From assembly GCF_019977315.1 (NCBI RefSeq), contig NZ_AP024652.1:3844001-3908000 (forward strand): a stretch of DNA of 64,000 nt. The letters run 5' to 3'. Positions within the stretch are counted from its first letter, which is position 1. Each line of letters opens with the position of its first letter. The position numbers were made by a program, and so were the translations under genes. Positions 1-9,437 of the stretch are shown piece after piece. The DNA is from Arthrobacter sp. StoSoilB22 (GTDB lineage Bacteria; Actinomycetota; Actinomycetes; Actinomycetales; Micrococcaceae). A model generated the notes under the pieces. The model worked only from the letters and a program-made list of their open reading frames with translations, was not told the origin of the DNA and did no database searches.

Positions 1-85
1 GTGCCGAATAGTCAGTGTTCGGGGAGTAGTACTTAATATCCCGAGCCTGCTTGGTAGCTTTTGCCTTTTGACGGCCGCGCCCCAT
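1..85 (-). CDS. DUF3073 family protein, N-terminal fragment (runs off the window)
   Basis: The minus strand from base 85 reads ATG GGG CGC GGC CGT CAA AAG, giving MGRGRQKAKATKQARDIKYY and then SPNTDYSA before the window edge. This is the conserved start of the small basic DUF3073 proteins of actinobacteria (MGRGRQKAKATK... then a YxSP motif). The function of the family is unknown. A G-rich ribosome binding site (AAGGGGG) lies about 8 bases before the ATG. Only 28 codons are visible. It is divergent from the septum-formation gene that starts at 329. Confidence 0.85.
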   Translation of the reverse strand, partial: MGRGRQKAKATKQARDIKYYSPNTDYSA

Positions 86-328
86 GGCGTGACCCCCTTT
101 TGTACTTGGACCGGAGGTGGTCACCTTGGCTATCGGTGAGGCCCCGGAATGTTTGGTCAATTTGTCGTATGTCTAGATTACATGCTTTCGAGGGTGCCTG
201 CGCGCCACCGGGAGCCCGCGCCCGGGCCGACTACAGTCGAAACCACGCCGATGCACCTCCAAGAGAGGCGAAAATTGGGTAGAGTCGGCCTCAATGCGGC
301 TCCACAGCAGGAAGGCACACCCCGGAAT

Positions 329-1258
329 ATGAGCCAGGACAACACTTCACCCCGCGATGGTTCACCACGCGATCAAGGCGAGGATGGAGTACCTTCCGCG
401 CCCCAAACGCCGCCGTCACCAGGCCAACAACCGCCAGCAGCTCCTTGGGCGCCGCCGTCAGGCCTTCAACCGGATCCCGCCCCTGAGCTTGACCCGGATT
501 TTGTGCCCAACCCGGCAGAGCAGCCCGACCCCGCGCTGCCACCCGCGGATGCAGACTCAGGCAAAGACGGCGCCGCACCCATTTACGCGGGCTCACAGCC
601 TTACCAGGGCCAGCAGCCGGGCTCACAGCCTTACCAGGGCCAGCAGCCGTACGCACAGCCGTCCTATTCAGGCCAACAGCCGTACACCAGCGAGCAACCT
701 TATCCAGGACAACAATGGCCGGCCCCGGATGGTCAGCCGGAACCTCACGGAGACCCCATCAAGCGTCAACGTTTGGTGATCGGCGGGATCGTCGTGGGCG
801 TTCTCATACTTATTGGTGTTGTCATCTGGGTTTTGCTGAACCTGCTGGGGACGCGCCCTGAAGCGGCCGTGTCTACGCCCAGCGCGGCCCCCACAGCCGG
901 GCCGCTCCCCCGCGACGCGGAGGCCAAGGACTTCCAAGTGGGCGACTGCTTCTCAGACTTTGATGCCAACTCTTCAAAGGCCAGAACCGTTGCCTGCGAC
1001 ACGGAGCACTCCGCCCAACTGGGTGCCGTCTTTAGCTATGCGGCTGATGAGTCCTTCCCGGGAACCAACGCCCTGAGGGACAAGGGACGCGAGGTTTGCA
1101 AAGACGTGAAGCTCAACGAGGCGGCCGACAACTACGTACTGCTCCAGCAGAACGTCTACCCGAGCACCACTAGTTGGGATCGGGGCGACCGCCGCGTTGA
1201 TTGCTTCATCGTGGTGGATTCAGGCAACACCATCAAGGAAGATCTCCTCAAGAAGTAG
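329..1258 (+). CDS. Proline/glutamine-rich membrane protein with septum-formation-type domain
   Basis: The protein is 309 aa. Residues 1-145 are a low-complexity Pro/Gln/Ser/Tyr-rich cytoplasmic region with repeated PYQGQQP motifs. One hydrophobic membrane segment follows at about 148-172. The C-terminal outer domain of about 110 aa starts DFQVGDCFSDF and has paired cysteines (VGDCF, TVACDTEHS, REVCKD, RVDCF). That cysteine pattern and the V-x-C-x2-EH-type motif match the actinobacterial septum-formation domain family (PF13845-like); this is family recognition, not proof of a division role. I chose the ATG at 329 because the upstream in-frame stretch looks non-coding and MSQDN begins the low-complexity tail. 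The stop lies 4 bases from the convergent clpB stop. Confidence 0.75.
   Translation: MSQDNTSPRDGSPRDQGEDGVPSAPQTPPSPGQQPPAAPWAPPSGLQPDPAPELDPDFVPNPAEQPDPALPPADADSGKDGAAPIYAGSQPYQGQQPGSQPYQGQQPYAQPSYSGQQPYTSEQPYPGQQWPAPDGQPEPHGDPIKRQRLVIGGIVVGVLILIGVVIWVLLNLLGTRPEAAVSTPSAAPTAGPLPRDAEAKDFQVGDCFSDFDANSSKARTVACDTEHSAQLGAVFSYAADESFPGTNALRDKGREVCKDVKLNEAADNYVLLQQNVYPSTTSWDRGDRRVDCFIVVDSGNTIKEDLLKK
590..649 (+). repeat. Two tandem 30-bp direct repeats inside the septum-formation gene
   Basis: Bases 590-619 and 620-649 are identical and encode two copies of GSQPYQGQQP in the proline/glutamine-rich region. Degenerate versions of the same peptide follow. It is a likely site of repeat-number variation between strains. 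Confidence 0.9.
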
Positions 1259-1262
1259 CCCG

Positions 1263-3926
1263 CTATCCCTGCTTCCTGCGGACCGTGAGGCCCGTACCGG
1301 CGGGAGTGCCGCCGTCGGGACCTGTCAGCGCTTCAAAGCCTTCAACGGTGAGTTCGTTCAGGTCAGCGGCTGTGTCCACCAGCACGGTGTCGCCGTCGCT
1401 GATTTCGCCTGCAAGGATCTCCTTGGCGAGGCGGTCGCCGATCTCCCGTTGAACCAGCCTGCGCAGTGGGCGTGCACCGTAGGCGGGATCGAAGCCGGAC
1501 ATGGCCAGCCACGCCCGTGCGCCGTCGGAGACTTCAAGGCTGAGGCGGCGCTCACGGAGCCGGTTGCCCAACTCGGCCACATGCAGTTCCACAATCCGGG
1601 CCAGTTCCTCCACGGACAGCGGATCAAACAGCACGATCTCGTCCAGGCGGTTCAGGAACTCGGGCTTGAACGATGCCTGCACTACCGCCATGACAGCCTC
1701 ACGCTTTGCTTTGGCATCCATGGTCGGGTCCACGAGGAACTGGCTGCCGGAGTTGGACGTCAGCACCAGGATGGTGTTGCGGAAGTCCACGGTGCGGCCT
1801 TGGCCGTCGGTGAGGCGTCCGTCGTCGAGAACCTGCAGGAGGATGTCGAAGACCTCCGGGTGGGCCTTTTCCACCTCGTCCAGCAGCACTACGGAGTACG
1901 GCCTGCGGCGGACAGCCTCGGTCAGCTGGCCACCCTCCTCGTAGCCGACATATCCCGGAGGGGCACCCACCAGGCGGGCCACCGAGTGCTTCTCGCTGTA
2001 CTCGGACATGTCGATCCGGATCATGGCGCGTTCGTCGTCAAAGAGGAAGTCCGCGAGTGCCTTGGCCAGCTCGGTCTTACCCACACCGGTGGGCCCAAGG
2101 AACAGGAAAGAACCTGTGGGACGGTTGGGGTCGCTGATGCCGGCACGGGCACGGCGCACGGCGTCGGACACAGCTTGGACGGCTTTGGTCTGTCCGATGA
2201 GCCGCTTGCCGAGTTCCTCTTCCATGTGCAGCAGTTTCTGCGACTCACCTTGGAGCATGCGACCGGCCGGGATCCCGGTCCACGCCGAAATGACTTCAGC
2301 GATGTCGTCCGCCGTCACGTCCTCGGCAACCATCAGTTCCGGTTTTGAATCGCTCCGTGCCGACTCCTCCTCAGCAGCGGCGCTCAGCTCCCGCTCCAAG
2401 GCGGGCAGCTCGCCATAAAGGATCCGCGACGCCGACTCGAGGTCGCCCTCGCGTTGGGCCTTATCTGCGACAGAACGCAGTTCGTCGATCTTCGCTTTGA
2501 GATCGCCAACCCGGTTGAGCCCGGCTTTCTCGGCTTCCCAGCGCGCGTTCAAGGCACTCAGTTCTTCGTTCTTATCGGCCTTGTCCGCACGGAGCGCTGC
2601 CAACCGTTCCACCGAGGCAGGGTCCGTCTCACCTTGGAGGGCCAGCTCTTCCATGGTCAAACGGTCCACGGCACGGCGGAGTTGGTCGATTTCTTCCGGC
2701 GCGGAGTCAATCTCCATGCGGAGCCTGGACGCGGCCTCATCAACGAGGTCAATTGCTTTGTCCGGAAGCTGGCGGCCGGAGATGTACCGGTTGGACAGAG
2801 TCGCCGCGGCCACAAGGGCGGAGTCAGCAATAGCTACCTTGTGGTGTGCCTCGTAGCGTTCCTTCAGGCCGCGGAGGATACCGATGGTGTCCTCAACACT
2901 GGGCTCGCCAACATAGACCTGCTGGAAGCGGCGCTCCAGCGCAGGGTCCTTCTCGATGTTCTCGCGGTACTCGTCCAAAGTAGTGGCACCGATGAGGCGC
3001 AGCTCACCGCGGGCCAGCATGGGCTTGAGCATGTTGCCGGCATCCATGGCGCTCTCACCTGTGGCGCCAGCCCCCACCACCGTGTGGATCTCATCAATGA
3101 ACGTGACGATCTGACCGTTGGAGTTCTTGATTTCCTCAAGGACAGCCTTGAGTCGTTCCTCGAACTCGCCACGGTATTTGGCGCCGGCCACCATGGAGGC
3201 GAGGTCCAAGGCGATGAGGGTCTTGCCACGCAGGCTTTCCGGCACGTCTCCGGCCACCATGCGCTGGGCTAGTCCTTCGACGACGGCCGTCTTGCCAACG
3301 CCCGGCTCACCAATCAGCACGGGGTTGTTCTTGGTGCGGCGGCTCAAGACCTGGACGACGCGTCGGATCTCGCTGTCACGCCCGATGACGGGATCCAGCT
3401 TGCCGGAACGGGCCACAGCAGTGAGGTCCGTGCCGAACTTCTCCAAGGCCTGGAAGGTGTTCTCCGGATCGGGCGAGTTCACATTCCTGTCGCCCCGGAC
3501 ACCCGGCAGGGCGGCGAGCAGCGCCTCATGGGAGGCACCGGCGTCGCGCATTAACTTCCCGACGGCGTCGCTTCCGGCCGAGAGCCCCAGCAGTAAGTGC
3601 TCGGTGGACACGAAGGAGTCACCGAGTTTGTCGGCCTCGGCTTGGGCCGCCTGGATGGCCTGCATGGACTGGCGGGACAACTGCGCCTGCTGGACCGAAC
3701 TACCCGAGGAGGAGGGAAGCGCTTTGATGGCCGAGCTGGCCTGTACGCTCACTGCATCAGGGTCTGCACCGGTAGCACGCAGCAGTGCCACAGCGACGCC
3801 CTCGCGCTGGTCCATGAGGGCCTTCAGCAGGTGGGCGGGCTCGAGCTGCGGGTTGCCCGCAGTCGAGGCGTTCATGGCGGCCGCAGAAAGGGCCTCCTGG
3901 CTTTTGGTGGTGAATTTGACGTCCAA
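1263..3926 (-). CDS. clpB: ATP-dependent disaggregase ClpB
   Basis: This is an 887-aa Hsp100 chaperone that works with DnaK to pull proteins out of aggregates. The double Clp N-domain covers residues 1-145. AAA domain 1 has Walker A GEPGVGKT at 206-213 and Walker [11 protein letters not shown] coiled-coil middle domain rich in E, R and L follows. AAA domain 2 has [14 protein letters not shown] and the [17 protein letters not shown] pore region. The start is a TTG at 3926: [13 protein letters not shown] aligns with the usual MDVKFT... ClpB start, and AGGGAG lies 6 bases upstream. In-frame ATG codons further out would cross the HAIR-like operator and are unlikely. Length and motifs are complete. 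Confidence 0.96.
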   Translation of the reverse strand: MDVKFTTKSQEALSAAAMNASTAGNPQLEPAHLLKALMDQREGVAVALLRATGADPDAVSVQASSAIKALPSSSGSSVQQAQLSRQSMQAIQAAQAEADKLGDSFVSTEHLLLGLSAGSDAVGKLMRDAGASHEALLAALPGVRGDRNVNSPDPENTFQALEKFGTDLTAVARSGKLDPVIGRDSEIRRVVQVLSRRTKNNPVLIGEPGVGKTAVVEGLAQRMVAGDVPESLRGKTLIALDLASMVAGAKYRGEFEERLKAVLEEIKNSNGQIVTFIDEIHTVVGAGATGESAMDAGNMLKPMLARGELRLIGATTLDEYRENIEKDPALERRFQQVYVGEPSVEDTIGILRGLKERYEAHHKVAIADSALVAAATLSNRYISGRQLPDKAIDLVDEAASRLRMEIDSAPEEIDQLRRAVDRLTMEELALQGETDPASVERLAALRADKADKNEELSALNARWEAEKAGLNRVGDLKAKIDELRSVADKAQREGDLESASRILYGELPALERELSAAAEEESARSDSKPELMVAEDVTADDIAEVISAWTGIPAGRMLQGESQKLLHMEEELGKRLIGQTKAVQAVSDAVRRARAGISDPNRPTGSFLFLGPTGVGKTELAKALADFLFDDERAMIRIDMSEYSEKHSVARLVGAPPGYVGYEEGGQLTEAVRRRPYSVVLLDEVEKAHPEVFDILLQVLDDGRLTDGQGRTVDFRNTILVLTSNSGSQFLVDPTMDAKAKREAVMAVVQASFKPEFLNRLDEIVLFDPLSVEELARIVELHVAELGNRLRERRLSLEVSDGARAWLAMSGFDPAYGARPLRRLVQREIGDRLAKEILAGEISDGDTVLVDTAADLNELTVEGFEALTGPDGGTPAGTGLTVRRKQG

Positions 3927-3965
3927 AGAGTGCTCCCTTTCTGGAGTTGAACCAATACTTTCAAA

Positions 3966-3986
3966 GTTGAGTCTACTACGCTCAAC
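3966..3986 (-). promoter_or_regulatory. HAIR-like inverted repeat (probable HspR operator) before clpB
   Basis: The bases read GTTGAGT-N7-GCTCAAC, inside a longer symmetric pair AAAGTTGAG (3963-3971) and CTCAACTTT (3981-3989). The known HAIR consensus for HspR is CTTGAGT-N7-ACTCAAG, so spacing is identical and 10 of 14 arm bases agree. It lies 40 bases upstream of the TTG start, which suits repression of clpB by HspR. The binding assignment is inference. Confidence 0.8.
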
Positions 3987-4061
3987 TTTAATTTTGGCCC
4001 ACTGTGTTCCATGTTTGCCCACGGCGAAACCAGTGTCCAGAGTCCGCGGGAATCGTGTGGG

Positions 4062-4067
4062 TAGGCT
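4062..4067 (+). promoter_or_regulatory. -10 box TAGGCT of a leaderless gene
   Basis: TAGGCT is followed by exactly six bases and the ATG at 4074, with no ribosome binding site. Transcription would start at or next to the A of the ATG. Confidence 0.6.
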
Positions 4068-4073
4068 GGGGCC

Positions 4074-4691
4074 ATGGAGACCATTTCAACCGCGGCCGAA
4101 CTTGAAGAACTCATCGGATTGCCTCTCGATCGCGTGCGCCAAAAGGTGCGCACAGTCCTCAGCGATTTCGACCGCCAATGGCTGGCAGCCAGCCCCTTCT
4201 GCGTGATCTCGACGACGGACGCGCAGGGTCGCGTGGACGCCTCACCCAAGGGCGATCCCGCGGGCTTCATTCAGGTCCTGGACGAGCACACCATCGCCAT
4301 CCCGGAGCGGCCCGGCAACAAGCTGGTGTTCGGCTTCCACAACATCCTTGAGAACCCGAACGTCGGCATCCTTTCCGTCGTCCCGGGCCGCACCGACACC
4401 CTCCGGATCAACGGGACCGCACAGATTGTCCGCGATGCCGACTTCTTCGATCTCATGGTGGTCAAAGGGCACCGGCCGCGCGCCGCCGTCGTAGTTTCGG
4501 TGGAGGAAGTGTTCACGCACTGCGGCAAGGCGTTCATGCGCAGTGGCCTGTGGCAGCCCGAAACCTGGGATGCCGACGGCCTGCCGAGCATCGCGGCGCT
4601 CGCAAAGACTTACACCCAGCCCGAAACTCCCTTGGAAGAGCTCGAGACCTACTACGGGCCGTCCTACGCCGAGAGGATGTACCGGGAATAA
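4074..4691 (+). CDS. PPOX-class FMN-binding protein (MSMEG_1061/DR_2398-like)
   Basis: This 205-aa protein has the split-barrel flavin-reductase fold sequence of the pyridoxamine 5'-phosphate oxidase superfamily. Recognisable parts are the N-terminal helix [17 protein letters not shown], the strand block [48 protein letters not shown], and the C-terminal [14 protein letters not shown] block. These match the subfamily of probable FMN-dependent enzymes of about 200 aa whose substrate is not established. It is probably transcribed alone and leaderless. Its stop is 9 bases from the convergent modC stop. Confidence 0.8.
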   Translation: METISTAAELEELIGLPLDRVRQKVRTVLSDFDRQWLAASPFCVISTTDAQGRVDASPKGDPAGFIQVLDEHTIAIPERPGNKLVFGFHNILENPNVGILSVVPGRTDTLRINGTAQIVRDADFFDLMVVKGHRPRAAVVVSVEEVFTHCGKAFMRSGLWQPETWDADGLPSIAALAKTYTQPETPLEELETYYGPSYAERMYRE

Positions 4692-4700
4692 TCCTTGGGC

Positions 4701-5774
4701 TTAGGCCGGGTAGACGGACACCAGCGCGGACTTCACCACGAACCGCACCTCCATGCCCGGCGCAAGGCCCAGGTCAGCGGACGCTGCCGGAGTGATGTCG
4801 GCGGACAAAGCCGGGACGGGATCTCCGGTCCTCGCGCGAACCCGGATCTGATCACCATGCGGTTCAAGGTCAGAGATGACCACGGGAAAAGAGTTGCGCG
4901 GGCTTCCGTGCACCTCACCCAAAAAGACGGAAACACTCGACGGCGGGAACGCGGCCACGCCTGCCTGGCCGGGCAGAGGTAACCAGTCAGGATCGTGCTG
5001 GCCAGCGAAAACCCGGCCATCCGGCGTCGTGATTCCTTCCTCGGTGATGATCCCGGTGACGAGGTTCAGCCCTGCGAGTCCGGCGGCGAAGTGGCTTCGT
5101 GGCCGTTCAAGCACTTGGCGCGTGGGCCCTTCTTCGGTGATGCAGCCACCCTCCACCACCACCACGCGGTCGGCCAGCATGTAGGCGTCCAGGACATCGT
5201 GCGTGACAACAATGGCCTTGCGATCCCTGAGGACCCGCTTGAGCACACGGCGCAGCAACGGGGCAGCATGGATGTCCAGCGCGGCCATCGGTTCGTCAAG
5301 CAGCAGGAGTTCGGGATCGGCGGCCAAGGCCCGGGCAACCGCCACCCGCTGAGCCTGCCCACCAGACAGCTGGGCAGGCTTGCGGTCAGCCAACGGGAGG
5401 GCGTCCACCTCAGCAAGCCAGTGGCGCGCAGTTTCCCTGGCCGCTGCCTTCGAAATGCCGGAGCTGCGCGGCCCAAAAGCCACGTTGTCCAGGGCGGTCA
5501 AATGCGGAAACAGCAACGCTTCCTGGGCCAAAAGCGCAGTCCCGCGAAGGTGCGGCGGGCTCCACAGGCGGGTTCCGCCGTCGAGCCTGAAGAGCTCCCT
5601 ATCCCCGATGCGTGCCGAACCGGTGTCCGGCCGCAGCAATCCGGCAATGACCCCCAGCAGCGTCGACTTGCCCGCGCCGTTGGGTCCCAGGACGGCCACC
5701 GTCTCGCCCTCGCGGAGGCTGAAGGACATGTGGAAGTTCCTGCCAGGCATGCTGGCCTGCAGCTCGAAGCTCAT
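4701..5774 (-). CDS. modC: Molybdate ABC transporter ATP-binding protein ModC
   Basis: This 357-aa ATPase powers molybdate uptake. Walker [10 protein letters not shown] is at residues 30-38, the signature LSGGQ at 136-140, and Walker B LLLLDE at 156-161, with the switch histidine in VVTHD. Residues from about 230 on form a C-terminal region with two TOBE-like beta segments ([28 protein letters not shown]), typical of ModC. The start ATG overlaps the modB stop by four bases (ATGA), so the two are translationally coupled. It is the last gene of the mod operon. Confidence 0.93.
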   Translation of the reverse strand: MSFELQASMPGRNFHMSFSLREGETVAVLGPNGAGKSTLLGVIAGLLRPDTGSARIGDRELFRLDGGTRLWSPPHLRGTALLAQEALLFPHLTALDNVAFGPRSSGISKAAARETARHWLAEVDALPLADRKPAQLSGGQAQRVAVARALAADPELLLLDEPMAALDIHAAPLLRRVLKRVLRDRKAIVVTHDVLDAYMLADRVVVVEGGCITEEGPTRQVLERPRSHFAAGLAGLNLVTGIITEEGITTPDGRVFAGQHDPDWLPLPGQAGVAAFPPSSVSVFLGEVHGSPRNSFPVVISDLEPHGDQIRVRARTGDPVPALSADITPAASADLGLAPGMEVRFVVKSALVSVYPA

Positions 5775-6583
5775 GGCCGAACCTCCGCGGGCTGGGCGCT
5801 GCGGCGGCGACCGTAGCTCAGCCCAACCACCGCCACTGCCACCGCCACCAGCACCAAGGAAAGTGCGACGGCGGCATCGGCGTCGGTCTCGCGCTGCAAG
5901 TAGATTTCCAACGGCAAGGTGCGGGTAATCCCTTCGAGGCTGCCGGCGAAGGTCAAGGTAGCGCCGAACTCGCCCAAACTGCGAGCGAATGACAACACTG
6001 CTCCGGACGCAAGCCCGGGCAAAACCAGCGGCAGCGTAACCCGACGAAGAACGGTGGTGGGCCGTGCGCCCAAGGTAGCCGCGACGGCCTCGTACTTACT
6101 TCCAGCTGAACGGAGCGCGCCTTCCAGGCTCACCACAAGGAACGGCAAGGCCACGAACGTCTGAGCCAGAACAACTGCGGTAGTAGTGAACGCGATCTGG
6201 ATTCCCACCAGCTCCAGGGATTTGCCGAGGAGACCCTGCCGGCCGAAGGTGTACAGGAGCGCAATGCCCCCCACCACCGGTGGCAGTACCAGCGGCAAGA
6301 GGACGAACGCCCTCAGTAACCGCTGGCCCGGAAAATCGCCACGCGCCAGGACCAACGCCAAAGGTACACCCAGCACGATGCACAGAACGGTGCTGGCTGC
6401 CGAGGTCCGCAGGCTCAGGCCAAGCGCGGCCAGCGAGGACTCGGAGGTAATGAGCGGGATGAACTGTGGCCAGTTCACCCGCAACACCATCGCCGCCAAG
6501 GGAAGCACCATCAAAAGTCCGCCCCCGGCCGCGACCACATAAATCCAGCGCGGGACGCCGTGGTAGCCGCTATGCCTGATCAT
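5771..6583 (-). CDS. modB: Molybdate ABC transporter permease ModB
   Basis: This 270-aa inner membrane permease has about six hydrophobic segments. The EAA loop reads [26 protein letters not shown], the contact site for ModC. Size and gene order (modA, modB, modC) are those of molybdate importers. It starts 15 bases downstream of modA and overlaps modC by four bases. Confidence 0.93.
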   Translation of the reverse strand: MIRHSGYHGVPRWIYVVAAGGGLLMVLPLAAMVLRVNWPQFIPLITSESSLAALGLSLRTSAASTVLCIVLGVPLALVLARGDFPGQRLLRAFVLLPLVLPPVVGGIALLYTFGRQGLLGKSLELVGIQIAFTTTAVVLAQTFVALPFLVVSLEGALRSAGSKYEAVAATLGARPTTVLRRVTLPLVLPGLASGAVLSFARSLGEFGATLTFAGSLEGITRTLPLEIYLQRETDADAAVALSLVLVAVAVAVVGLSYGRRRSAQPAEVRP

Positions 6584-6598
6584 TCCCCGTGGCCTCCG

Positions 6599-7399
6599 CT
6601 ACGGCGTTCCGAAGCCGGCATCCCTGAGGACCTTCTTGCCTGCTTCACTGGTGATGTTTGCGATGAAGGCGGCTGCGAGTTCCTTGTTCTTACTAGTGCC
6701 AACCGTGGCAATCGGGTAAGTGTTGACGGCCTTGTCCGATTCCGGGAATGCTATGCCCTTGACCTTGTCGCCGGCGCTCCTGACGTCTGTGACATACACC
6801 AAGCCTGCGTCAGCCTCGCCCGAGGTGACTTTGCCAAGGACATCGGTCACTGACGATTCCTCGCTCACCGGCTGCAGCGCAGTTCCCGCGGCCTTTTCAA
6901 CGGCCTCCGTTGCAGCGCCGCAGGGAACCTGGCTGGCGCAGGTCACCACTTTGACGCCAGGCTTGGCAAGGTCCGCAAAAGAAGAGATCGACGCCGGATT
7001 GACGGCCGGGACGGCGATCTCCAGGACGTTGGTGGCGAAGTTGGTTGCGGTGCCGTCCACGAGGTCCTGGTCGGCGAGCTTGTTCATGTTCCTGGTATCG
7101 GCCGAAGCGAAAATATCCGCGGGAGCGCCTTGGGTAATCTGCGTGACCAGATCTGAGGAGCCCGCAAAGCTGAGAGTCACTTTGGTGCCCGGGTGCTGAA
7201 CTTCGAAGTCCTTGGCCAACTGGGTGAAGGTGGTTTTCAGGGATGCCGCAGCAAACACCGTAATCTCCCCGGACATGGACGACCCCGGGTTGTCCGAGCC
7301 TGTGGACGGACGTGTGGTGCCCGAGGCGCAGGCCGCCAAGCTTGCCGCGACCGCACCTGCAACCATTAGTGCGGCAAGAGGCTTGCGGAGGATGCTCAT
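6599..7399 (-). CDS. modA: Molybdate-binding lipoprotein ModA
   Basis: This 266-aa periplasmic-binding-type protein is anchored as a lipoprotein: the signal MSILRKPLAALMVAGAVAA ends in a lipobox with Cys at about residue 24 (SLAAC). The mature part starts with ITVFAAASLKTTFTQLAKDFE and has FAGSSDLVTQITQGAPADIFASAD, both typical of ModA oxyanion binding. It overlaps the upstream HTH-TOBE gene by four bases, so regulator and transporter form one transcript. Confidence 0.93.
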   Translation of the reverse strand: MSILRKPLAALMVAGAVAASLAACASGTTRPSTGSDNPGSSMSGEITVFAAASLKTTFTQLAKDFEVQHPGTKVTLSFAGSSDLVTQITQGAPADIFASADTRNMNKLADQDLVDGTATNFATNVLEIAVPAVNPASISSFADLAKPGVKVVTCASQVPCGAATEAVEKAAGTALQPVSEESSVTDVLGKVTSGEADAGLVYVTDVRSAGDKVKGIAFPESDKAVNTYPIATVGTSKNKELAAAFIANITSEAGKKVLRDAGFGTP

Positions 7400-7806
7400 A
7401 TGACGCTCTTTCCCTGCGGTGTTTCGATGATGACTGTGGTGGCCTTCACCACGGCCGTGGCCACCGAGCCAAGTTCAAGGCCGAGCTCGCGGACGGCTTC
7501 GCTGCTCATCAGCGACACCACGCGGAACGGGCCACATTGAAGCTCAACCTGGGCCATCACCTTGTCCGCGGTGATGCCGGTGACCAGGCCCACGAAGCGG
7601 TTTCGTGCTGAGCTTGCCGCGCGGGAGGGATCATCAGGGAGATGGGACTGCCCGCGGGCAAGGGTGGCCAGTTCCAGTCCATCCACCGCGAGCCGCCCGG
7701 CTGAGTCCTTGAGCGCAGTGAGAGTTCCATTTTCCGTCCAGCGCCTCACGGTGTCGTCGCTGACACCTAGGAAACGCGCGGCTTCGGAAATTCGTATGTG
7801 CGGCAT
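7396..7806 (-). CDS. HTH-TOBE (Mop) molybdate-responsive regulator
   Basis: This 136-aa protein has an N-terminal MerR/excisionase-type helix-turn-helix (ISEAARFLGVSDDTVRRWTENG) and a C-terminal single Mop/TOBE domain (SARNRFVGLVTGITADKVMAQVE). TOBE domains bind molybdate, and the HTH-TOBE arrangement is known from small molybdopterin-binding regulators of mod operons. The start ATG at 7806 gives MPHIRISEAARF. Extending upstream would run across the operator palindrome. There is no ribosome binding site, and TATGAT sits six bases before the ATG. It probably senses cell molybdate and controls its own operon. Confidence 0.85.
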   Translation of the reverse strand: MPHIRISEAARFLGVSDDTVRRWTENGTLTALKDSAGRLAVDGLELATLARGQSHLPDDPSRAASSARNRFVGLVTGITADKVMAQVELQCGPFRVVSLMSSEAVRELGLELGSVATAVVKATTVIIETPQGKSVI

Positions 7807-7812
7807 AAATGC

Positions 7813-7818
7813 ATCATA
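7813..7818 (-). promoter_or_regulatory. -10 box TATGAT of the leaderless mod operon
   Basis: On the minus strand TATGAT is followed by GCATTT and then the ATG at 7806. The distance of six bases and the missing ribosome binding site indicate a leaderless mRNA. The operator palindrome lies directly upstream. Confidence 0.6.
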
Positions 7819-7826
7819 GTGCCGTA

Positions 7827-7859
7827 TTTGCGGATCTGAGGCACCTGTTGATCCGCAAA
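7827..7859. promoter_or_regulatory. Perfect 10-bp inverted repeat, candidate operator of the mod operon
   Basis: TTTGCGGATC (7827-7836) and GATCCGCAAA (7850-7859) are exact reverse complements separated by 13 bases. They sit just upstream of the -10 box of the HTH-TOBE/modABC operon. The half-sites are 23 bases apart, about two helical turns. The sequence differs from the E. coli ModE box. Binding by the HTH-TOBE protein is inferred. Confidence 0.7.
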
Positions 7860-8091
7860 CAAAAGATGACCGCGGACAGCGGGCCGCCCGTTGGCTGCAC
7901 CCTTTTCCGTCGCCCGCACCCTTTTGCATTCTTGGCGCGCCCGATGCCGCCCGACGCTCCCGTAACCTCTGGTGCGCATGGCGGAAAGTGGTGCGCGCCG
8001 TCGTCGTACTTCTTTGCGTTACCCATGGTCCACGGGGACCGGCCGCCGTACCCTGTTCTAGGGGAGAGTTTCATATTCAAAGGAACGTCCC

Positions 8092-9426
8092 ATGGAATGG
8101 ATTCGGCCGGACAGCCCGGACTACGACGACGCCCGAAAACTCTTCAACGCGATGATCGACCGCAGGCCGGCTGTCATCGCCAAATGCTCAGATCCCGGCG
8201 AGGTTGCCGAGGCGCTGCGCTATGCGCACAACCACAATCTGGATGTTGCCGTGCGCTCGGGCGGGCACTCGGTGGCCGGCATGTCTACCAACGACAACGG
8301 ATTGGTCATCGACGTCCGCCCCATGAAGTCCATCAGCGTGGACCCCGATTCCAAGACCGCCACGGCCGGCGCCGGACTCACATGGGGCGAGTTCGACCGC
8401 GCAACCCAGCAATACGGGCTGGCCGTGACGGGCGGACGCGCCTCTACCACGGGAGTCTCGGGCTTCACACTTGGCGGTGGTTCCGGATGGCTGGAGCGCT
8501 CATACGGATTCGCGTGCGACAACCTGCTCTCGGTAGACCTCGTCACAGCCTCCGGCGATCGCGTGACCGCCAGCAGGGACGAGAATCCGGAGCTGTTCTG
8601 GGCCCTCCACGGAGGCGGCGGAAACTTTGGCGTAGCTACGTCCTTGACGTTCCAACTCCACGACCTCGGACCTTCGGTGGTGGCCGGCCTCATGCTGTTC
8701 CCCGGGGACGACGCACCGGATCTGTCGCGCGCCTACAGGCAGATTGCTTTGGAGGCACCCGACGCCGTGGGGACAGCACTGGTGTACCTCACCGCCCCGC
8801 CGGAAGAGTTCGTCCCCGAAGAGATGGTGGGCAAGCTCGCCGTCGGGATGGCATACATCTACGCGGGCGATCTTGAGGCCGGCGAGGAGCATGCAAAGCC
8901 GTTCAAGGACCTCGGCCCCTCGGTGGACCTGGTTTCACCCATGGGATACGCGGACTTCCAATGCATGATCGATGACCCTCCGGACCTCTACAACTACTGG
9001 AGCGCCGACTACCACGACGAACTGTCCGATGCTGCCCTGGACCTCCTGGTGGACTCGGCACAGCGCCTTCCAGGCCCGCACTCGCAGCAGCTGGTGGCTC
9101 GTTGGGGCGGAGCCGTGGGCGGACCGGCTGCCGCGAACACACCATTGCAACACCGCGGAGCCTCGTGGGTCAGCCACCCGTTCGGCCTGTCCGAGACCCG
9201 TGAGGGCGGGCAGGAAGCCAAGGCTTGGGTCAAACAGTTCCGGCAGGACATCGCTCCCCACACCACGGGCGGCGTATGGCTGAACTTCATTGGTGACGAG
9301 GGTCAAGACCGGATCATGGCGGCCTACGGCGAACAGAACTACCGCCGGCTGTCCTTGGTGAAGGGCGAGTTCGACCCCGACAACGTGTTCCGCGGCAACC
9401 AGAACATCCTGCCGGCCGAGCGCTGA
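8092..9426 (+). CDS. FAD-binding oxidoreductase with berberine-bridge C-terminus
   Basis: This 444-aa enzyme belongs to the PCMH-type FAD oxidases. RSGGHSVAG has the histidine (about H59) that usually carries covalent FAD. The FAD domain continues with TTGVSGFTLGGGSGWLERSYGFACDN. The C-terminal BBE segment is NYRRLSLVKGEFDPDNVFRGNQNI. Where bicovalent enzymes have a second FAD-linking cysteine, this one reads TLGGG, so attachment is probably through histidine only. AAAGGA lies upstream of the ATG. There is no signal peptide. The substrate is unknown; relatives oxidise sugars, alkaloids or aromatic alcohols. It is a monocistronic gene between the mod operon and a repeat element. Confidence 0.85.
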   Translation: MEWIRPDSPDYDDARKLFNAMIDRRPAVIAKCSDPGEVAEALRYAHNHNLDVAVRSGGHSVAGMSTNDNGLVIDVRPMKSISVDPDSKTATAGAGLTWGEFDRATQQYGLAVTGGRASTTGVSGFTLGGGSGWLERSYGFACDNLLSVDLVTASGDRVTASRDENPELFWALHGGGGNFGVATSLTFQLHDLGPSVVAGLMLFPGDDAPDLSRAYRQIALEAPDAVGTALVYLTAPPEEFVPEEMVGKLAVGMAYIYAGDLEAGEEHAKPFKDLGPSVDLVSPMGYADFQCMIDDPPDLYNYWSADYHDELSDAALDLLVDSAQRLPGPHSQQLVARWGGAVGGPAAANTPLQHRGASWVSHPFGLSETREGGQEAKAWVKQFRQDIAPHTTGGVWLNFIGDEGQDRIMAAYGEQNYRRLSLVKGEFDPDNVFRGNQNILPAER

Positions 9427-9437
9427 GTTTCCTGCAC

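Noticed and set aside
149..328. N-terminal extension of the septum-formation gene from ATG 149
   Set aside because: The extra 60 residues lack family character, and there is a better start at 329 (MSQDN).
1197..2348. Long open frame on the plus strand
   Set aside because: It lies antisense to clpB, whose motifs are complete. High-GC third positions keep the opposite frame open. No domain is visible.
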